A stretch of 64,000 bases of DNA, taken from contig CAVSJJ010000003.1 in NCBI GenBank assembly GCA_963728395.1, positions 496,001-560,000 on the forward strand, given 5' to 3'. Below, in pieces: positions 25,387 to 33,578 of this stretch. Position 1 is the first letter of the stretch. Each line of letters begins with the position of its first letter. Below the pieces are notes generated by a model. That model searched no databases, was not told the origin of the DNA, and saw only the letters and a program-made list of their open reading frames with translations. Position numbers and translations under genes: made by a program. The stretch is from CAVSJJ01 sp963728395. Its GTDB lineage: Bacteria > Actinomycetota > Actinomycetes > Actinomycetales > Dermatophilaceae.

Positions 25387-26786
25387 GCGCGCTTCACCGC
25401 CTTGGAATAGAGGTCGAGGAGTCGGTCGTCGGGGTCGTAGCGATCCTTGAGCTTGGTGTACTCGGCTCCGCCGTAGAGCCCCGCGAACTCGACCTCATCG
25501 TAGAAGGAGTCGGAGTAGAGCGACTTGTGGCCACCGACCGAGGTGACGCGCTCCTCGATGAGCCGGTTCGTCGCGCCCTCCCGGGTGCCGGGGGTGATCG
25601 GGACGGTGGACCAGAAGCCGACGTTGACGTAGGTCTCTCCGCTGCGCAGCGGATAGAGGGTCCAGGGCCGGTCCTCGCCGGGGTCGGCGAGGGCACCCGG
25701 CTCCTCGCGCAGGCGCAGCGGGCAGAGCCACACCGGCTCGATGGGGACCGACTCGAGGAACCAGCGGACGAACTCGGCTGTCCGGTCCAGCGGGATCTCG
25801 ACGTCCTGGATCACCCGCTCTCGCGGCGGGCGCCCCTGGCGGGCCTCGAGCCGGTCACCGACGTGGAAGCGGGCGTCGAGGGCGATGAGCTTCCAGTAGA
25901 CGCTGCTGCGCCGCAGCCGCCGCGGCCAGAACCGGCGCACCCGGGGGTTCTGGGCGCCGAAGGCCCGGGAGCACCAGAACCAGTCGGTGTCCCAGCGCCA
26001 CAGGTAGTCGTGGATCGTCAGCAGGTCCCGGCGCGGGGTCACCCCGTCGTGCTGGATCGAGCGGTAGTAGATGTCCTGGCCGGTGTAGTCACTCGTCGGG
26101 CCGGCCTCGTCGGTCCGACGGCCCAGGGTGAGGTAGCACTCGGTCTCGGTGAAGACGACGCCGTCGACGTAGTCGACGGACTCGCCGGCATACCGGCCGC
26201 CCTCGACGATCTCGCCGATGGCGCCGACGAGAGCCTCGAGCCGGTGGAACCGGACGTGCCGGAGCGCGACGGCGCGCTGGACGGGCTCGAGCTCGATCCG
26301 CAGCCGGGTGGCATAGCCGAGCGAGCCGTAGGAGTTCGGGAAGCCGCGGTAGAGGTCGGCGTGCTCCCCCGTCGGCCGAGCCGTGACGACCTCGCCCGCG
26401 CCGGTGAGGATGTCCATCTCGAGGACCGACTCGTGCGGCAGGCCGTTGCGCCAGGAGGTCGACTCGATCCCGAGCCCGGTCACCGCGCCGCCGAGGGTGA
26501 TCGTCTTCAGCTGAGGGACGACGAGGGGGGTGAGGCCGTGCGGCAGCGTGGCGGCCACGAGGTCCTCGTACGTGCACATGCCGGCGACGTCGGCGGTGCG
26601 CGCCTCCCGGTCGACGGACAGCACCCCGGTCAGGCCGGAGACGTCGAGACCGGGCACGCTGGACCGGTCCCGCGACCGGAAGAGGTTCGAGGTCCGCTTC
26701 GCGAGGCGGACCCGCTCCCCACGCGGGATGGCGTGATAGCTCTGCACCAGCCGCGCCACGCCGTCCGTCTGCACCTGTCCCCTCAC
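25383..26786 (-). CDS. tmsA: FAD-binding oxidoreductase, TmsA/BfaA type
   Basis: Reduces the 10-methylene intermediate made by TmsB to the 10-methyl chain. 467 residues, vanillyl-alcohol-oxidase-fold FAD domain: LSVDREARTADVAGMCTYED, PQLKTITLGGAVTGLGIES and SYGSLGYATRLRIEL. The C-terminal half is distant, as in DprE1/DHCR24 relatives. The GTG at 26786 gives the longest frame. A GTG at 26774 preceded by GAGGGGA is an equally good start. It overlaps tmsB by four bases, which supports joint function. Confidence 0.83.
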   Translation of the reverse strand: MRGQVQTDGVARLVQSYHAIPRGERVRLAKRTSNLFRSRDRSSVPGLDVSGLTGVLSVDREARTADVAGMCTYEDLVAATLPHGLTPLVVPQLKTITLGGAVTGLGIESTSWRNGLPHESVLEMDILTGAGEVVTARPTGEHADLYRGFPNSYGSLGYATRLRIELEPVQRAVALRHVRFHRLEALVGAIGEIVEGGRYAGESVDYVDGVVFTETECYLTLGRRTDEAGPTSDYTGQDIYYRSIQHDGVTPRRDLLTIHDYLWRWDTDWFWCSRAFGAQNPRVRRFWPRRLRRSSVYWKLIALDARFHVGDRLEARQGRPPRERVIQDVEIPLDRTAEFVRWFLESVPIEPVWLCPLRLREEPGALADPGEDRPWTLYPLRSGETYVNVGFWSTVPITPGTREGATNRLIEERVTSVGGHKSLYSDSFYDEVEFAGLYGGAEYTKLKDRYDPDDRLLDLYSKAVKRA

Positions 26787-26846
26787 CTCTCGCCTCGGTG
26801 GTCCGCCACCTCGACTCTATGCCGTGGCCTGGGAGGAGGGTGAACC

Positions 26847-27224
26847 TCACCCGTCTGCGGGGTGAACCTCGCTCGCCTCCTGGACCAGCACCGGGTCCCC
26901 GATGCGGATCACTCCTACCTCACCGACGGCTGCGTACACCCCCGGGCACGAGCCGGCCGGGCGCTCCACGGCCAGGAGGACGTCACCGATCCGCACGACC
27001 GACCCGACGAGCGTCTCGACCTCGGCCGACGGGATGTCGAGGACGACGTTGGACCGGGTCGACGGCGAGTCGTTGCCGACGAGGGAGACGGCGGCCTTCT
27101 TGCGCCGGTCCCCGGCCAGACCGTCGGCCTCCACCACGACGCCGTCGTGGTCCAGGCCCGGCTCACCCGTGACCGGGAAGGTGTGAAGCGCGCTGACGTG
27201 GGTCGGCCTCATGCCGCCCATCAT
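26847..27224 (-). CDS. MOSC-domain protein
   Basis: 125 residues from ATG 27224. Beta-rich sequence with GEPGLDHDGVVVEADGLAGDRR and NVVLDIPSAEVETLVGSVVRIGDVLL. A single conserved-type cysteine in PAGSCPGVYAAV is the usual sulfur-carrying site of MOSC proteins (molybdenum cofactor sulfurase C-terminal domain). The partner or substrate is unknown. The frame is open upstream, but the composition there is antisense-like and the start just before MRPTHVSALHTFPV fits the fold. Confidence 0.75.
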   Translation of the reverse strand: MMGGMRPTHVSALHTFPVTGEPGLDHDGVVVEADGLAGDRRKKAAVSLVGNDSPSTRSNVVLDIPSAEVETLVGSVVRIGDVLLAVERPAGSCPGVYAAVGEVGVIRIGDPVLVQEASEVHPADG

Positions 27225-27298
27225 GACGGACCCGGCTCCATGGTGGGGGCCCGGACCGCTGGGAGTTCCCCGGCCGCTGAACTGCACGGATTGCCGCG

Positions 27299-27628
27299 AT
27301 GGCCGGTGTTCTGCGACCTCCTGCGGGTACGGGTCCGGAGCGCTCGCCGGCATTCTCCGCCTACGGCATCCACTGGTTCGCCCTCGGCTGGAACCGGATG
27401 CAGGGGAACGACCCCCGACCGAACGCCGGCATGTCCGTGGCCTTCGCCGTCATCTCCGTGCTCGGCCTGTGGGTCTTCTTCGCGAGGGGGATCTGAGCCG
27501 TGGGCGGGCTCTTCTGCCTGCTGACGGCCGTCTACGTCGCGGAGTTCTTCGCAGCATTCGGCATGGAGGCCGCGGAGCGCCTGCTCGGGCTCGTCCACAC
27601 CGTCACCGGGCTGTGGTTGCGGCGCGGA
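27299..27628 (+). pseudogene. Nonsense-broken remnant of a multi-pass membrane protein
   Basis: One reading frame carries hydrophobic, protein-like sequence on both sides of a TGA at 27494-27496. Before it is YGIHWFALGWNRMQGNDP and a membrane helix ending in LWVFFARG. After it is VGGLFCLLTAVYVAEFFAAF and a further amphipathic/hydrophobic stretch. The two halves read as one protein if the TGA was TGG (Trp). No ribosome site or N-terminus is evident, and the frame runs into the tRNA complement, so both ends are also missing. Loosely reminiscent of AmiS/UreI-type channels, but this is a weak impression. Confidence 0.6.
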
Positions 27629-27635
27629 GCACCGG

Positions 27636-27709
27636 TGGACGTGGAGGGACTCGAACCCCCGGCCTCTCGCGTGTGAAGCGAACGCTCTAACCAACTGAGC
27701 TACACGTCC
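27636..27709 (-). tRNA. tRNA-Val (anticodon CAC)
   Basis: Read on the minus strand: acceptor GGACGTG pairs with CACGTCC plus discriminator A. D arm GCTCAGTTGGTTAGAGC, anticodon loop TTCACAC with CAC in the middle, and T arm with GGTTCGAGTCC. CCA is not encoded. The gene is complete at about 74 nt. It is flanked by the membrane-protein remnant on its 3' side and a hairpin cluster on its 5' side. No integrase is nearby. Confidence 0.95.
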
Positions 27710-27819
27710 GGGCCGCCAGGGATCTCCCCGGCGGGCGGACCGAGGATACCGGGCGCGCCGACCGGCACGAAATCCGCCGCCCCGGCCCGGCCCGCCATCG
27801 CGGCACGGGACCGACGGAC

Positions 27820-27869
27820 AGGTTGCTGCCGGGAGGGTGTGGTGCAACACCCCCGTCCGGCAGCAACCT
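27820..27869. terminator. Long hairpin downstream of the pabC-TIGR02611 operon
   Basis: Arms 27820-27832 (AGGTTGCTGCCGG) and 27857-27869 pair perfectly over 13 bp. Inside, 27835-27840 pairs with 27847-27852. It stands 75 bp beyond the TIGR02611 stop in the direction of transcription, so a terminator is likely. Its right arm overlaps the next palindrome, so the two folds exclude one another. Confidence 0.7.
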
Positions 27870-27884
27870 CTGCTAGCAGAGGTT
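27865..27884. repeat. 20-bp perfect palindrome overlapping the hairpin
   Basis: AACCTCTGCTAGCAGAGGTT is exactly self-complementary. The first five bases are shared with the right arm of the preceding hairpin. It is either a second terminator stem or a binding site for a dimeric protein. No gene starts nearby, which favours an RNA role. Confidence 0.7.
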
Positions 27885-27944
27885 CGTGCAGGGGTCGGGC
27901 GGGGCGGTGGCGGGGCCCGGGGGTCAGGGGCCGGTGCAGGGGGA

Positions 27945-28409
27945 TCAGAGGGCGAAGTGGGTGTGCAGCCAGGTCGCCACCGGGTCGGGGAGGAACCCGG
28001 GCAGGCCGCCCACCTTGAAGACCGCCCAGATGACGGCGAGCACGACGGCGGCCGTCACGATCCCGATGAGGCCCTGCCCCCACCACGGCTGGGCCTGCAC
28101 CCCCTCGTTCCAGCGACGCAGGATGCCCTTGCCCCAGTCGAGCAGCCGCTGGGCCGGCTCGAACTCCGAGGCCAGCACCGCGACGCCGAAGAAGACGATG
28201 AGCCACCCCGGTCCCGGCAGCGGCACGAGGAAGAGCCCGCCGATCGTGATGGCGAGGCCGACGACGAGCACGCCGATCCGGTACGGCAGTGCGAGGGTCG
28301 GGCTGGACCGGATCCGCCGACGCCAGGCCCAGTCGTCCTCGTCGGACTCGACGAAGAGGTGGTGCTTGTCATCCTCGGCCCTGGGCCGCCGCTCCCCCTC
28401 TCGGGTCAC
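27945..28409 (-). CDS. TIGR02611-family small membrane protein
   Basis: 154 residues from GTG 28409, overlapping the pabC-like stop. A charged N-terminus is followed by helices LPYRIGVLVVGLAITIGGLF and LIVFFGVAVLASEF joined by the family signature VPLPGPGWL. Then come an amphipathic segment and a final helix (GLIGIVTAAVVLAVIWAVF). Function unknown. The pattern is that of the actinobacterial PGPGW transmembrane family. Probably translated together with the aminotransferase-like gene. Confidence 0.85.
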   Translation of the reverse strand: MTREGERRPRAEDDKHHLFVESDEDDWAWRRRIRSSPTLALPYRIGVLVVGLAITIGGLFLVPLPGPGWLIVFFGVAVLASEFEPAQRLLDWGKGILRRWNEGVQAQPWWGQGLIGIVTAAVVLAVIWAVFKVGGLPGFLPDPVATWLHTHFAL

Positions 28410-29251
28410 GGATCCATCCCCTCGGCCGCCCGCGCGGCGAATACGGCGGCGGCCGCCGCGGTGACCGGCCCGGGGACCGGCAGGGCGCGGCCGTCGACCG
28501 AGCCGACGGCATACACGTCTCGGGTCGAGCTGGTGAGGAACACCTCGTCGCACGTGGTGAGGACCTCGAGCGGCAGCGGCTCCTCGCGGACCTCGATGCC
28601 GGCCCCGGTGCACCACTCGATGGCAAGGTCCCGGGTGATCCCCGCGAGACAGCCGCTGGCCAACGGCGGGGTCAGCAGGGCGCCGTCGACGACGACGAAG
28701 ATGTTGCTCCCGGTGCCCTCGCACAGCTCGCCGCGCGTGTTGCCGAGGATCGCCTCGACCGCCCCGCGCTCCTTGGCGTGCGCGAGGGCGACGACGTTGT
28801 CCGCATAGGAGGTCGTCTTCAGGCCGGCCGTCGCCGAGCGCTCGTTCCGGGTCCAGGGGACGGTGACGACACCGCCCCCCGGCGGCGGCTCGGGCTGGAG
28901 CCCGGCCATGACGATGTAGGTGAGCGGCGCCCCGGTCCGGTCCGAGCCGAGCGGTCCCGCTCCCCCGGTGACGGTCCAGCGCAGCCGGCCGAACGGGATC
29001 GTCTCGCCGGCGGCCAACACCGCCTTGGCGCCGGCCCGGATGACGTCGTGGTCGGCGTGTGGCAGGCCGAGCCCGGCCAGGGTGCGGTCCATCCGCAGCA
29101 GATGGCGGGTCATCGCGAAGACCTCGCCGTCGACGACCTTCGCCGTCTCGAACCCCCCGTCACCGACCGTCACGCCGTGGTCGACGGCGCGCACCGACGG
29201 CGCGTCGGGCTCGACGAGGTGCCCGTCGACCCACACGCGGATGCCACTCAT
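28406..29251 (-). CDS. pabC: Class IV aminotransferase, aminodeoxychorismate lyase-like
   Basis: 281 residues, PLP-dependent fold type IV. N-terminal VRAVDHGVTVGDGGFET is the family start, the Schiff-base lysine is in GLKTTSYADNVVAL, and phosphate/cofactor motifs EAILGNTRGELCEGTGSNIF and LASGCLAGITRDL follow. Candidate activities are 4-amino-4-deoxychorismate lyase (folate synthesis) or a branched-chain or D-amino acid aminotransferase. The 'GDGGFET' entry favours PabC. It is divergent from etfB. Confidence 0.82.
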   Translation of the reverse strand: MSGIRVWVDGHLVEPDAPSVRAVDHGVTVGDGGFETAKVVDGEVFAMTRHLLRMDRTLAGLGLPHADHDVIRAGAKAVLAAGETIPFGRLRWTVTGGAGPLGSDRTGAPLTYIVMAGLQPEPPPGGGVVTVPWTRNERSATAGLKTTSYADNVVALAHAKERGAVEAILGNTRGELCEGTGSNIFVVVDGALLTPPLASGCLAGITRDLAIEWCTGAGIEVREEPLPLEVLTTCDEVFLTSSTRDVYAVGSVDGRALPVPGPVTAAAAAVFAARAAEGMDP

Positions 29252-29397
29252 GTGGACGGCCTCTCCATGAGGTTCACCCTGTCAGATCGGTGCCCCTCGG
29301 GCGAGACGCGACGCCGCCGGTATGCCGACGAGCCGGGGCCGGTCGCGAGCTCGGCCTCGCGATCCGCGCACCGGAGGCGGTTTGGTTGCCTCGTCCA

Positions 29398-29412
29398 CCA
29401 ACGTGACGTTGG
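29398..29412. promoter_or_regulatory. Operator-like palindrome 1 upstream of etfB
   Basis: CCAACGT-G-ACGTTGG, 7-base arms around one central base, 97 bp before the etfB start in the divergent spacer with pabC. Odd-centred symmetry is common for dimeric repressors. Lies 12 bp from a second palindrome. Which regulator binds is unknown. Confidence 0.5.
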
Positions 29413-29424
29413 ACCCAATAGGGC

Positions 29425-29440
29425 CGTACTGGCCAGTACG
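29425..29440. promoter_or_regulatory. Operator-like palindrome 2 upstream of etfB
   Basis: CGTACTGGCCAGTACG is a perfect 16-bp palindrome, 69 bp before the etfB ATG. Together with palindrome 1 it suggests that the etf/acyl-CoA dehydrogenase/megasynthase run is under a dedicated repressor. The sequence does not match the 23.2-kb operator beyond GTAC half-site letters. Confidence 0.55.
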
Positions 29441-29508
29441 AGTTGGCGTTGGCGTTACCGCACGGGCAGGCTCGATCCAGAACGGTCCGCCCAGGCAGGA
29501 GGGCAGCG

Positions 29509-30288
29509 ATGAAGATCGCAGTGCTCGTCAAGTACGTCCCCGAACCCACAGCGACGTGGTCGTTCGGCCCCGATCTCACCCTCGACCGCTCCGGCGTCGA
29601 GGGCCGGCTCTCCGAGCTCGACGAGTACGCGGTCGAGCAGGCGGTCCGGCTTGCCGAGTCCGGCGTCGCCGACGAGGTCGTCCACGTGACGGTGGGCCCA
29701 CCCAAGGCCGTCGACGCCCTCCGCAAGGCCCTCGCCATCGGCGGCGACTCGGCCGTCCACGTGGTCGACGACGCCGTCCACGGCTCGGACGCCCTCGCCA
29801 CCTCGCTCGTCCTCGCGGAGGCACTGCGCCGGGTCGGCGCCGACCTCGTCCTCAGCGGCATGGCCTCGACCGACGCGGAGATGTCCGTGGTCCCGTCGAT
29901 GGTCGCCGACCGGCTCGGCGTCGCGCAGGCGACCTTCGCCGGCGAGATCTCCGTCGACGGAGGCACCGTGACCATCCGTCGCGACTCCGACACCGCGAGC
30001 GAGCGGGTCAGCGTCGCGCTCCCGGCGATCGTCTCGGTCACCGACCAGGCCGGAGAGGCCCGCTACCCCGCGTTCAAGTCGATCATGGCTGCGAAGAAGA
30101 AGCCGATCCAGACCCTCACCCTCGCCGACCTCGGTGTCGACGCGGCCCGCGTCGGGCTCGCGGCCTCCGCCGTGAGCGTCCTCGATATCGCCCCCACCCC
30201 GCCGCGCGCGGCCGGCACCGTCGTCGTCGACGAGGGCGAGGCGGCCGTGCAGGTCGCGCAGTTCCTCGCCGGGCGCGGATTCATCTGA
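29509..30288 (+). CDS. etfB: Electron transfer flavoprotein beta subunit
   Basis: Carries electrons with EtfA from acyl-CoA dehydrogenases. 259 residues from ATG 29509 (MKIAVLVKYVPEP), with GGAGGGC upstream. Motifs include NEYAVEQAVR-like DEYAVEQAVRLAESG, TVGPPKAVDALRKALAIGGD (AMP/FAD region) and the recognition-loop segment PAFKSIMAAKKKPI that docks dehydrogenases. First of the plus-strand run etfB-etfA-etfD-dehydrogenase-megasynthase. Confidence 0.95.
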   Translation: MKIAVLVKYVPEPTATWSFGPDLTLDRSGVEGRLSELDEYAVEQAVRLAESGVADEVVHVTVGPPKAVDALRKALAIGGDSAVHVVDDAVHGSDALATSLVLAEALRRVGADLVLSGMASTDAEMSVVPSMVADRLGVAQATFAGEISVDGGTVTIRRDSDTASERVSVALPAIVSVTDQAGEARYPAFKSIMAAKKKPIQTLTLADLGVDAARVGLAASAVSVLDIAPTPPRAAGTVVVDEGEAAVQVAQFLAGRGFI

Positions 30289-30309
30289 GACCCCGAAGGA
30301 GACAGGTCC

Positions 30310-31272
30310 ATGACTGAAGTCCTCGTCCTCGCCGAGACCAGCGGCTCGGGGGTACGCAAGACCGCGTTCGAGCTGCTCACCGCGGCCCGCCGCCTGGGTG
30401 AGCCGAGCGCCGTCGTCTTCGGCGACGCCACCGACGACGTCGTCGCGGCCCTCGGCGAGTACGGCGCGAGCAAGGTGTATGCCGTCCCCGCAGCCGAGGC
30501 GACCGAGTTCCTCTCCCTGCCCAAGGCCGAGGCCCTCGTCGAGCTCGCCGGTCGGGTCTCCCCCGTGGCCGTCCTCGTCAGCTCCGGACCCGAGGGTAAG
30601 GACGTGGCCGCCAGGGTCGCCGTCCGCCTCGACGCGGGCATCGTCACCGACGCCGTCGACGTGGCGGCGGAGGATGGGTCCGTCGTCGCCACCCAGAACG
30701 TCGTGTCCGGCCGCTTCCTCGCCCGGACGAAGGTTCTTCGCGGTCCGGCGGTCCTGACGATTCGGCCCAATGCCATCGGCGCCGAGGCCGCCGCCACGAC
30801 CCCGACCGTCGAGACCGTCGACGTGACGTTCTCGGACGAGGCGAAGACGGCCCGGATCACCGAGTCCGCCCCGAGGTCCGGCACCGGGCGCCCCGAGCTG
30901 ATCGACTCGGCGTTCGTCGTCGCGGGCGGACGCGGGGTCGGGTCCCCGGAGGGCTTCGCCGTCGTCGAGGAGCTCGCCGACGCGCTCGGTGCCGCGGTCG
31001 GTGCCTCGCGCACCGTCACCGACGCCGGGTGGGCCCCCCACGAGCTCCAGGTCGGCCAGACCGGCAAGACCATCGCGCCGCAGCTCTACGTCGCGGCCGG
31101 CATCTCCGGCGCCATCCAGCACCGCGCCGGGATGCAGTCCAGCAAGACCATCGTCGCCGTCAACAAGGACTCCAAGGCCCCGATCTTCGCGATCGCCGAC
31201 CTCGGGGTCGTCGGGGACCTGCACACCGTGCTGCCAGCCCTCACCGCCGAGGTGCGCCAGCGCAAGGGGTGA
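30310..31272 (+). CDS. etfA: Electron transfer flavoprotein alpha subunit
   Basis: 320 residues. The C-terminal FAD-binding domain is well conserved: VVAGGRGVGSPEGFAVVEEL, GASRTVTDAGWAPHELQVGQTGK and LYVAAGISGAIQHRAGMQSS, then IVAVNKDSKAPIFAIADLGVVGD. Forms the heterodimer with EtfB and binds the FAD. It is 21 bp downstream of etfB with GGAGACAGG before its ATG. Confidence 0.96.
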   Translation: MTEVLVLAETSGSGVRKTAFELLTAARRLGEPSAVVFGDATDDVVAALGEYGASKVYAVPAAEATEFLSLPKAEALVELAGRVSPVAVLVSSGPEGKDVAARVAVRLDAGIVTDAVDVAAEDGSVVATQNVVSGRFLARTKVLRGPAVLTIRPNAIGAEAAATTPTVETVDVTFSDEAKTARITESAPRSGTGRPELIDSAFVVAGGRGVGSPEGFAVVEELADALGAAVGASRTVTDAGWAPHELQVGQTGKTIAPQLYVAAGISGAIQHRAGMQSSKTIVAVNKDSKAPIFAIADLGVVGDLHTVLPALTAEVRQRKG

Positions 31273-31341
31273 CTCGCCGCACCTCTGACCGGCCCCGCAC
31301 CGTGGGGCGCGGGATACCCGACCGTCCCCTGGGAGGTAGGA

Positions 31342-33540
31342 ATGGTCGTCCGACTCGTCCTCGGGGTGTTGATGACGGTCGCGTTGCTCGGCATCGCCGG
31401 GCGCCGACTCTTCTTCCTGTACCGGCTCGGGAGCACCGGCCAGCCGGTCGAGCCGGGACGTCGTGGCCGCCTCGGCCCGACCCTGCGGGCCGAGCTCGCC
31501 GAGGTGGCCGGCCAGCGGCGGCTCCTGCGCTGGACGGCGCCGGGCGCCGCGCATGCCGCGGTCTTCTGGGGCTTCTGCGTCCTCCTCCTGACGATCCTCG
31601 AGGCGTTCGGCTCGCTGTTCGACCCGACCTTCCAGATCCCCGTGGTCGGCAACTGGCCCGTCCTCGGTTTCGTCGAGGACCTCTTCGCCCTCCTGTGCCT
31701 CGCGGCCGTCCTCGCCTTCGTCGCCATCCGGATCCGTGAGGCACCGGCGTCCGGAGGACGCGGCTCCCGGTTCTTCGGCTCCCACCTCGGTGCGGCGTGG
31801 TTCACCCTCGTCATGATCGCCAACGTCGTGTGGACGCTGCTGCTGACCCGGGGCGCGCAGATCAACGCCCAGGAGGTCAACACGACGACGCACATGCGGT
31901 TCCTGCGCGGGGCGTTCGTCTCCCAGTGGGTCGCCTCGCTCCTCGAGCCGCTCGGGCGCGACACGAACGAGATCATCGAGACGGTCGCCCTGCTCGTCGG
32001 CCTCGCCGTGCTGCTCGGCTTCACCGTGTTCGTCACCTACAGCAAGCACCTCCACATCCTCTTCTCGATCCCCAACGTCGCCCTCGCGCGCCGCCCCCAG
32101 GCCCTCGGCGCGCTGCTGCCGATCTACTCCGGTGGCACCGAGGTCGACTTCGAGGACCCCGGCGAGGACGACCTCATGGGCGTCGGCAAGATCGAGGACT
32201 TCACCTGGAAGGGGCTGCTCGACTTCGGCACCTGCACCGAGTGCGGCCGGTGCCAGAGCCAGTGCCCGGCGTGGAACACCGGCAAGCCCCTCTCGCCCAA
32301 GGTCCTCATGATGAGCCTGCGCGACCACGCCCTCGCCAAGGCGCCCTACCTCCTGGCGGCCGAGGGTGACTCCGGCGGTCCGCTCGCCGACGTGCCGCTC
32401 GTCGGATCCACCGGGTATGCCGCGGACGCGCCACTCGACGCCTACACCCCGACCGGCCCCGACGCGGTCATCGACGCCGACGTCCTCTGGGCGTGCACGA
32501 CGTGCGGCGCATGCGTCGAGCAGTGCCCCGTCGACATCGAGCACGTCGACCACATCGTCGACATGCGCCGACACCAGGTCCTCATGGAGGCCGCCTTCCC
32601 CGAGGAGGCCGGCGTCATGCTCACCAACCTCGAGCACGCCGGCGACCCGTGGGGACGCGGGTCCTCGATGCGGATGGAGTGGGCCGAGTCCCTCGACTTC
32701 CCGGTCCGGGTCGTCGGAGAGGACGGCGGCGAGACGGTCCCCGACGACGTCGAGTACCTCTTCTGGGTCGGCTGCGCCGGCGCGCTCGACGACGTCGCGC
32801 AGCGGACCACCCGGTCGGTCGCGACGCTGCTGCACGAGGCCGGTGTCGAGTTCATGGTGCTCGGCGGGATGGAGACCTGCTCCGGAGACCCGGCTCGGCG
32901 GATGGGCAACGAGTTCCTCTTCCAGATGCTCGCCCAGCAGAACGTCGAGACCCTCAACGGCGTGGGGGCCCGCAAGATCGTCGCGACCTGCCCGCACTGC
33001 TTCAACACGCTGGCCAACGAGTACCCCCAGCTCGGCGGCCACTACGAGGTGATCCACCACTCGGTCCTGCTGGCCCGGCTCGTCGCAGAGGGGCGTCTCA
33101 CGCCCGTCGCCGAGGTCGCCGAGACGGTGACCTACCACGACCCCTGCTACCTCGGCCGGCACAACCGGGTCTTCTCGCCGCCGCGCGAGATCCTCGGCGC
33201 CGTGCCCGGGCTCACCCTGACCGAGATGCCGCGCTCCCAGGAACGGTCCTTCTGCTGCGGTGCCGGCGGAGCCCGGATGTTCATGGACGAGACGATCGGC
33301 ACCCGGATCAACGAGGCCCGCACGGCCGAGGCCCTCGAGACCGGCGCCGGCACGATCGCGGCCGCCTGCCCCTTCTGCATCACGATGCTCGGCGACGGCG
33401 TCGCGACGCTGCGCCCCGAGGGCTCCGGGGCGCCCGCGGCGCGGGTCACCGAGCTGTCCGAGCTGCTCCTGCGTGCCGTGCGGCCCGAGCCCACCGGCCC
33501 CACCCCGACGACCGGCCCGTCGGCCACCACCCCGGCCTGA
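31342..33540 (+). CDS. EtfD-type membrane iron-sulfur oxidoreductase
   Basis: 732 residues. Five or so N-terminal helices (about residues 1-250) form a NarI-like membrane part. Two 4Fe-4S clusters follow, CTECGRCQSQCP and CTTCGACVEQCP (residues about 298-400). Two CCG-type cysteine domains end the protein, with CPHCFNTLANEYP, YHDPCYLGRHN and CCGAGGARMFMDE. This is the layout of M. tuberculosis EtfD (Rv0338c), which passes electrons from EtfBA to menaquinone. Linked here to etfBA and to an acyl-CoA dehydrogenase, so it probably does the same at the membrane. Confidence 0.9.
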   Translation: MVVRLVLGVLMTVALLGIAGRRLFFLYRLGSTGQPVEPGRRGRLGPTLRAELAEVAGQRRLLRWTAPGAAHAAVFWGFCVLLLTILEAFGSLFDPTFQIPVVGNWPVLGFVEDLFALLCLAAVLAFVAIRIREAPASGGRGSRFFGSHLGAAWFTLVMIANVVWTLLLTRGAQINAQEVNTTTHMRFLRGAFVSQWVASLLEPLGRDTNEIIETVALLVGLAVLLGFTVFVTYSKHLHILFSIPNVALARRPQALGALLPIYSGGTEVDFEDPGEDDLMGVGKIEDFTWKGLLDFGTCTECGRCQSQCPAWNTGKPLSPKVLMMSLRDHALAKAPYLLAAEGDSGGPLADVPLVGSTGYAADAPLDAYTPTGPDAVIDADVLWACTTCGACVEQCPVDIEHVDHIVDMRRHQVLMEAAFPEEAGVMLTNLEHAGDPWGRGSSMRMEWAESLDFPVRVVGEDGGETVPDDVEYLFWVGCAGALDDVAQRTTRSVATLLHEAGVEFMVLGGMETCSGDPARRMGNEFLFQMLAQQNVETLNGVGARKIVATCPHCFNTLANEYPQLGGHYEVIHHSVLLARLVAEGRLTPVAEVAETVTYHDPCYLGRHNRVFSPPREILGAVPGLTLTEMPRSQERSFCCGAGGARMFMDETIGTRINEARTAEALETGAGTIAAACPFCITMLGDGVATLRPEGSGAPAARVTELSELLLRAVRPEPTGPTPTTGPSATTPA

Positions 33541-33578
33541 TCACCGACCCCCGCCACGACGACCCGAGCGAGAGCACC

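Noticed and set aside
27500..27676. Separate small membrane-protein gene starting at GTG 27500
   Set aside because: It is in the same frame as the preceding hydrophobic segment, lacks a ribosome site and ends inside the tRNA complement, so a broken single gene fits better.
27299..27709. Integrated genetic element at tRNA-Val
   Set aside because: No integrase, no duplicated tRNA 3' end and no phage-like genes. Only a decayed membrane-protein frame is present.
29455..33162. 1235-codon minus-strand open frame opposite etfB, etfA and etfD
   Set aside because: No domain or motif is recognisable. Same shadow effect; the true genes are on the plus strand with normal ribosome sites.
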